Assembly (NCBI GenBank): GCA_016937575.1 | Contig: JAFHKN010000002.1 | Span: 558,001 to 622,000 of the forward strand | Direction of reading: 5' to 3' | DNA from: Roseomonas aeriglobus | Lineage (GTDB): Bacteria > Pseudomonadota > Alphaproteobacteria > Sphingomonadales > Sphingomonadaceae | DNA length: 64,000 nucleotides | Shown: piece after piece, positions 59,791-64,000 of the stretch | Position numbering within the stretch: the first letter of the stretch is position 1 | Layout: every line of letters begins with the position of its first letter | Position numbers and translations under genes: made by a program | The notes under the pieces: generated by a model | What the model saw: the letters and a program-made list of their open reading frames with translations, nothing else | Databases searched by the model: none | What the model was told of the DNA's origin: nothing

Positions 59791-61197
59791 TCACGATGCT
59801 GTCACGGGAGCCACGTCGAACGTCGCGACCGCGCGCAGCCCCCGGCCCGACGCGGGTGTTTCCAGCGCCAGCCCTGCGCCGACCGCCGTCGCCAGTGCCT
59901 CGGCGATCGACAGCCCCAGGCCGCTGCCGCGTGACGGATCGCGGTGCAGCCGAGTGAACCGGTCGAAGACGTTGCCGCGCTCCTCGGGCGGGATGCCGGG
60001 GCCGTCGTCCTCAATCGCCACCGCCAGCCGGTCGCCGGCAGCCTCCAGCGCCACACGGACGCTGCCACCGGGCGAATTGTGCTTGATCGCATTGTCGATC
60101 AGGTTGCCGATCAACTCGGCGGTGAGGGTCCGGTTGGTCAGGATCGCCGGCGCACCGGGTAGTCGTTCGAAGGTGAAGTCGATGCCCGCGCGCACCGCCG
60201 CCACGGCATGCTCGGCGGCGGCGGCGGCGGCGATCTCGTTGGCGTCGACCGCGGCGCGCTCGACCCGCGCGGGTTCGGCGCTGTCGGCACGCGCGAGGGC
60301 GAGCAGTTGCACGATCAGATGCTGCAGCCGGTCGCTCGCCTGGTCGATGTCGTCGATCGATTCGCGCGCCGCCGCGCTGCCCGGATCGGCGCGACGCAGC
60401 AACGCGATATGGGTACGCAGGATCGACAGCGGCGTGCGCATCTGATGCGATGCGTCAGCGGTGAAGCGGCGGATGCCGACGATCGCCGAATCGAGCCGGC
60501 CAAGCATCGCGTTGAACGCGCCGACCAAGTCGCGCAGCTCGCCCGGCACCTGATCAAGCGGCAGCGGCGCGAGGTCGGACGCCGCGCGTCGGTCCATCTC
60601 ACCGCGCACGCGGTGCAGCGGCCTGAGTCCCCAGCGGATCGCCAGCGGCAGCAGCGCCAGTGTGGTGCCGATCAGTACCAGCTCGAGCACGATCAGCCCG
60701 GTCAGCAGCCGGTTGGCGATCCGCCGCCGCGCGTCGAGCGTCTCGGCGACCTGGACGATCACGACGCCATCGACCTGCGGCAGCCGCCTTGCCTCCGCCA
60801 CAACCCGCACCGGACGCCCCAGATAGACGGTGTCGCCGAACGCGACGTCCGTGTCGCCCAGCCTCGCCGGCGCGACGTTCGGCAAGTCGTGATAGCCCGT
60901 CAGCACGCGGCCGCGGTGGCGCACGCTGTAGTAGACGTTGTCGCGGGCGGCGTCCTCGAGCATGCCGAAGATCGCGGGCGACAGGTTAAGCCCGATCGCA
61001 CCGTCCTCGACCGTCAGCGAATCGACGATCGCGCGCGACGCTGCGCTGAGGATGCGGTCGTTGACGGCTTGGACCGACTGGTCGATCACCCATGCGCCGC
61101 CTACTCCTAGGATCAACGCCAGCGACAGAACCGGGATTACCATCCCGCGCAGCATCCGCGCGGCGATCGACCGAGCCTGCCGCGGCATTTGGGTCAC
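59791..61197 (-). CDS. TctE-like sensor histidine kinase
   Basis: The 468-residue kinase has membrane helices at about 20-40 and 163-188. Between them is a periplasmic domain of the two-component-sensor-kinase N-terminal type (ILSAASRAIVDSLTVEDGAIGLNLSPAIFGMLEDAARDNVYYSVRHRG...), typical of TctE-like kinases that sense tricarboxylates. Downstream are HAMP, FTADASHQMRTPLSIL with His251, N-box LIDNAIKHNSPGG, G1 DDGPGIPPEE and G2 GSGLGLSIAEALA. It is coupled to the regulator by an ATGA overlap. A periplasmic binding protein encoded divergently could deliver the signal. Confidence 0.9.
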   Translation of the reverse strand: MTQMPRQARSIAARMLRGMVIPVLSLALILGVGGAWVIDQSVQAVNDRILSAASRAIVDSLTVEDGAIGLNLSPAIFGMLEDAARDNVYYSVRHRGRVLTGYHDLPNVAPARLGDTDVAFGDTVYLGRPVRVVAEARRLPQVDGVVIVQVAETLDARRRIANRLLTGLIVLELVLIGTTLALLPLAIRWGLRPLHRVRGEMDRRAASDLAPLPLDQVPGELRDLVGAFNAMLGRLDSAIVGIRRFTADASHQMRTPLSILRTHIALLRRADPGSAAARESIDDIDQASDRLQHLIVQLLALARADSAEPARVERAAVDANEIAAAAAAEHAVAAVRAGIDFTFERLPGAPAILTNRTLTAELIGNLIDNAIKHNSPGGSVRVALEAAGDRLAVAIEDDGPGIPPEERGNVFDRFTRLHRDPSRGSGLGLSIAEALATAVGAGLALETPASGRGLRAVATFDVAPVTAS

Positions 61198-61862
61198 TGC
61201 GCGTCCAGCACGTAGCCGAGCCCTCGGATCGTGCGAATGCGCGGGCCGTCGGGCTCGAGCTTGCGCCTGAGCCGCGCGACGTAGACCTCGATCGCGTTAG
61301 GCGCGACCGCTTCGTCGTACCCGAACACTTCCGACGTCAGCCGGTCCTTGTCGACGACCTTGCCGACCCGCGCTGCCAGCCGTTCGAGCACCGCCCATTC
61401 GCGCCGCCTTAGCTCGATGGCGCGGCCAGCGATCGCGGCCGCGCCGCGCGCGGTGTCGATCGTCAGCGTGCCGATCGTCAGGATCGGATCGGCGTCGCCG
61501 CGGGCGCGTCGCAGCAGCGCTCGGATGCGCGCCTCGAGCTCGCTCGGCTCGAACGGTTTGAGCATATAATCGTCGGCGCCCGAATCGAGGCCGGTAAGCC
61601 GGTCCTCAAGCGCATCGCGCGCAGTAAGGATCAGGACCGGCACCTTGTTTCCGCCCGCGCGCAGCCGGCGAAGCACGTCGAGTCCCGTCATTCCGGGCAA
61701 GCCCAGGTCGAGGGTCACCAACGCATACGGTTCGTCGGTCGCCATCGCCCACGCCACCTCGCCGTCCGAGGCGATGTCGACCGCGTGGCCCGACTCGCGC
61801 AGCGTCGCCGCCAGCCCCCTCGCGAGTGGTACGTCGTCCTCGACCAGCAGGATCCGCGCCAC
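61194..61862 (-). CDS. TctD-like response regulator (OmpR family)
   Basis: GTG 61862 follows AAAGGAGG closely and gives 222 residues. The receiver has RILLVEDDVPLARGLAATLRESGH, Asp52 in VTLDLGLPGMTG, and Lys in DDYMLKPFEPSELEARI. The winged helix ends AIEVYVARLRRKLEPDGPRIRTIRGLGYVLDAQ. It is paired with the TctE-like kinase and is divergent from the binding-protein gene across 110 bp, so it likely controls both directions, and through the left side the transporter operon. A longer upstream frame reads the intergenic region and is not used. Confidence 0.92.
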   Translation of the reverse strand: MARILLVEDDVPLARGLAATLRESGHAVDIASDGEVAWAMATDEPYALVTLDLGLPGMTGLDVLRRLRAGGNKVPVLILTARDALEDRLTGLDSGADDYMLKPFEPSELEARIRALLRRARGDADPILTIGTLTIDTARGAAAIAGRAIELRRREWAVLERLAARVGKVVDKDRLTSEVFGYDEAVAPNAIEVYVARLRRKLEPDGPRIRTIRGLGYVLDAQ

Positions 61863-61972
61863 CCTTCCTCCTTTGCCCCCGCGTTGACTCGGCCCAGCTA
61901 TACGGCGACTCTCTCTGATGGGCGATATCGCGTCGACAGGCGTCCGACGACCGAACCGGGAGGGTATGGCGC

Positions 61973-63064
61973 ATGCTAGCGTGGAGAGGAGGACGATGGC
62001 TACTTCCTGTCGCCCTCGCCGTCGCCGCGCTGCTGGCGGTCGCGGCATGGCAACTCGTGGCGGCCCTGAGCCGCGATGATGTCGCTGCCGCGGCGGATCG
62101 CGAGGGTGTGGTCGAGATATGGTCGACGACAGATCTCGACCGGGTGAAGGACCTGCTCGCAGACTTCCGCCGCCTGCACCCCCGCATCAAGGTCGTCTAT
62201 TCGGACGTGCATGGTAGCGACCTGCAGACTGACTTCCTCCGCGCCGCGCGTGGCGGCGGCGGTACCGCCGATCTGCTGTGGAGTTCCGCTATGGACCTGC
62301 AGATCAAGCTGGTGAACGACGGTCATGCGGCCACGTATCGCTCGCCCGAAGCGGCTAATTTACCCGATTGGGCGAAGTGGAAGGACCAAGCCTGGGGCAT
62401 CACCGCCGAGCCGATAGTGATTGTCTACAACAAGCGGTTGATCGCGCGCGATCAGGTGCCGACGAGCCATATCGGCTTGCGCAAATTCCTGGAAAGCGGC
62501 CCGGCCGACGGGCGCCGGGCGGTCGCGACCTACGATATCAGCCGATCAGCCGTGGGGTATTTGTACCTTTCGCAGGACGAGCAGGCCTCGAGCGACGTGT
62601 GGCGGCTGGTCCGCGCGATGGGCCGCGACCGGCTCAAACTCTACACGTCTGCGGAGGACATCCTGCGTGACGTCTCGGCCGGCAGCGCGGCGATCGGCTA
62701 CAACATCGTCGGTTCCTATGCGCTCGACGAAATGTCGAGGCACGCGGATCTCGGCGTCATCATGCCGCAGGACTATACGTTGGTGATGTCGCGGATCGCC
62801 ATGATCCCGAACCGCGCGCGGCACCCGGCGGCGGCGCGGCTGTTTCTCGATTTCCTGCTTTCGAGAAGCGGACAGCGCCGGCTGGCTGAACACCACATTA
62901 CGCCAGCGCGAAGCGACGTGATCATTCCCGCGCAGCTGCAGACGCCTGCGGTGCCGCTACGCGCGATCCGCGTCGGGCCGGCGCTGCTCGTAACGAACGA
63001 CAGACTGACTCGCTCGCATTTCCTGGCGCTGTGGCGACAATCACTATCACCCAGCACGTTGTGA
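61973..63064 (+). CDS. Periplasmic ABC-type solute-binding protein next to TctDE-like pair
   Basis: The ATG at 61973 lies behind GGGAGGG. The 363-residue protein has a membrane anchor or signal (residues 8-32, GRWLLPVALAVAALLAVAAWQLV) and a type 2 binding-protein fold (VEIWSTTDLDRVKDLLADFRRLHPRIKVVYSDVHGSDL, GTADLLWSSAMDLQIKLVND, AEPIVIVYNKRLI, GYNIVGSYAL). The fold is like iron- or organic-anion-binding AfuA/FbpA proteins. No ABC permease or ATPase gene is near, so it probably serves as a co-sensor for the kinase rather than for transport. This use is inferred from position. The divergent 110 bp to the regulator gene should hold both promoters. Confidence 0.85.
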   Translation: MLAWRGGRWLLPVALAVAALLAVAAWQLVAALSRDDVAAAADREGVVEIWSTTDLDRVKDLLADFRRLHPRIKVVYSDVHGSDLQTDFLRAARGGGGTADLLWSSAMDLQIKLVNDGHAATYRSPEAANLPDWAKWKDQAWGITAEPIVIVYNKRLIARDQVPTSHIGLRKFLESGPADGRRAVATYDISRSAVGYLYLSQDEQASSDVWRLVRAMGRDRLKLYTSAEDILRDVSAGSAAIGYNIVGSYALDEMSRHADLGVIMPQDYTLVMSRIAMIPNRARHPAAARLFLDFLLSRSGQRRLAEHHITPARSDVIIPAQLQTPAVPLRAIRVGPALLVTNDRLTRSHFLALWRQSLSPSTL

Positions 63065-63202
63065 CGCGCACCGGCAGTGACTGCCTATCCACAGCAGACT
63101 TGGTGTCGGCGGCTCTGTGCTCAGACATCAAAGCGATCGCAACCCTGCTAAATTTCAGCTGTATGAACAAAAATTTCCCAATGATTTGAGTGCCCATTTG
63201 GG

Positions 63203-63236
63203 TGGTGCACGGGGCACCATTTCCGGTCGAAACCGG
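63203..63236 (+). repeat. Two short hairpins upstream of the NDUFA12-like gene
   Basis: TGGTGC, loop ACGGG, GCACCA (63203-63219) and CCGGT, loop CGAA, ACCGG (63223-63236) follow each other, about 50 bp before the NDUFA12-like start. They could end transcription from the binding-protein gene or fold in the leader of the next gene. There is no T-run. The rest of 63065-63284 holds an ATTGGGA core on the minus strand (63176-63182) and nothing else I recognise. Confidence 0.35.
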
Positions 63237-63284
63237 GGCACACCATCGCTTGCGCGCCCCCGTGCCGCCCGCTAATCCCGCGCC

Positions 63285-63677
63285 ATGGGCATCAACCTCA
63301 ATCCCTTCACCTGGTGGAACGGCGCCACCATCGGCACCTGGTTCGGACTGCGCGGCAAGTCCGCGGTCGGCGAGGATGCGCTTGGCAACGTCTATTACGA
63401 GGGTGGGCGCGACACCGCGGGTAATCCGCGGCGCTGGGTGATCTATTCGGGATCGAACGATGCCAGCCGCATCTCGCCCGAATGGTTCGGGTGGTTGCAC
63501 CACCAGATCGACGACGTGCCCGATCGCGCGCTGCCGCCGGCGAAGCCGTGGGTGAAGCCCGCAGTGCCAAACCTGACCGGCACGCCGCTTGCCTATCGCC
63601 CGGCCGGCGCGCTGGAGAAGGGCGGCAGGCGGGCGTCGGCGACCGGCGATTATGAGGCATGGACGCCCGACGCATGA
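63285..63677 (+). CDS. NDUFA12 (B17.2)-like NADH:ubiquinone oxidoreductase accessory protein
   Basis: The 130-residue protein carries the family pattern GTWFGLRGKSAVGEDALGNVYYEGGRD, then NPRRWVIYSGSNDASRISPEWFGWLHHQIDDVPD, then PWVKPAVPNLTGTPLAYRPAGAL and YEAWTPDA at the end. This accessory subunit of respiratory complex I is found in alphaproteobacteria and mitochondria. The start ATG 63285 gives the normal N-terminus. Its stop overlaps the DUF2155 start as ATGA, the order commonly seen in this class. It is not part of the main nuo operon. Confidence 0.93.
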   Translation: MGINLNPFTWWNGATIGTWFGLRGKSAVGEDALGNVYYEGGRDTAGNPRRWVIYSGSNDASRISPEWFGWLHHQIDDVPDRALPPAKPWVKPAVPNLTGTPLAYRPAGALEKGGRRASATGDYEAWTPDA

Positions 63678-64000
63678 CGCGTGCGCGCTGGCTGGGCGTG
63701 AGCGCGATCGTGCTCGCGGGCGGCGCCGGCGCGTGGTTGGGCGGTGAAGGCCTGATCGCCGCCGTCCGGGGCACCGCGGCACCGACCGCCGCGACCGGGA
63801 GTGCGCCGACGCGCTCGGCCGCGCCCCAGCCCGCTGTCTCCGCTGCCCGGAGCCAGCCCAAGGCAAACCCGGTGCCCAAAGCGACCGCGGCCGGTGAAAC
63901 CCCGATGGCCGAGCGTGTTGCGATCGTCGGCTTCCTCAACAAGCGCAACGGCCAGGCGCGCGACCTGGTGATGAAGCCGGGGCAGGCGTACCGCGTGGGC
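63674..64000 (+). CDS. DUF2155 protein, 3' end outside window
   Basis: ATG 63674 overlaps the stop of the NDUFA12-like gene (ATGA). The 109 codons present encode a membrane or signal segment (residues 4-28, ARWLGVSAIVLAGGAGAWLGG). A Pro/Ala/Thr-rich linker follows, and then the beginning of the DUF2155 domain: ERVAIVGFLNKRNGQARDLVMKPGQAYRVG. The function is unknown; the protein is exported and is regularly encoded next to the complex I accessory gene in alphaproteobacteria. The gene runs past the right edge of the window. Confidence 0.85.
   Translation, partial: MTRARWLGVSAIVLAGGAGAWLGGEGLIAAVRGTAAPTAATGSAPTRSAAPQPAVSAARSQPKANPVPKATAAGETPMAERVAIVGFLNKRNGQARDLVMKPGQAYRVG

Noticed and set aside
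1..64000. CRISPR arrays, tRNA or rRNA genes
   Set aside because: I saw no regularly spaced repeats and no tRNA- or rRNA-like sequence while reading; short tRNA genes could still be missed by eye.

Overview
The window is high-GC alphaproteobacterial DNA, most likely a Sphingomonas-type sphingomonad. The grounds are three TonB-dependent receptors with their own TonB, an alphaproteobacterial NDUFA12-like complex I accessory gene beside a DUF2155 gene, a sphingomonad-type REP repeat pair, and dense operons joined by ATGA/TGATG overlaps. Everything here is read by eye; no database search was possible.

Region 1 (1 to about 17.4 kb) is accessory, mobile DNA. It opens with the C-terminus of a tyrosine integrase whose nucleophile position reads Cys. 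Next come a frameshifted membrane-protein gene, a coiled-coil protein and a PD-(D/E)XK-like protein, then two divergent GIY-YIG-type genes (one broken by an in-frame TGA). A co-directional run follows at 5.0-10.75 kb: PD-(D/E)XK nuclease, small caspase-like/CHAT-like protein, second PD-(D/E)XK protein, alpha/beta hydrolase, HEXXH protein, and a gene cut off at about 10750 by a truncated XerD-type recombinase. This run is the best candidate for an undescribed (possibly defence) system. A mobilisation module follows: MobA/MobL relaxase, DEDDy exonuclease, a degenerate exonuclease paralogue and a small MobA/MobL-like protein, the last three each preceded by a hairpin.

Region 2 (17.4-29.2 kb) is chromosomal envelope biology: MlaA, an exo/endonuclease/phosphatase-family protein, a tightly overlapped cluster (DUF2334 deacetylase, glycosyltransferase, flippase-like membrane protein, DUF2141), an ECF sigma/FecR/FecA-type receptor operon, a second glycosyltransferase and a lone LptF/LptG-family permease.

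Region 3 (29.2-52.4 kb) has two parallel sets of two-component system plus tripartite RND pump. The first (39745 down to 32249: adaptor, pump, outer-membrane factor, regulator, kinase) runs into a siderophore-type receptor, with twin Fur-like palindromes upstream of it, and tonB. The second (49871 down to 41246: PepSY, regulator, kinase, outer-membrane factor, adaptor, pump, pcm) has a REP pair built into the start of pcm. PAP2 and DedA genes follow, and a shared ATTGGGA motif lies upstream of several genes here.

Region 4 (52.5-63.1 kb) looks like a carboxylate uptake and use locus: TctDE-like two-component pair, divergent periplasmic binding protein, CitMHS transporter, AbrB-family membrane protein, large TonB-dependent receptor, isopropylmalate/isocitrate-dehydrogenase-family enzyme and a cupin. 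The window ends in the NDUFA12-like/DUF2155 pair, the latter cut by the window edge.
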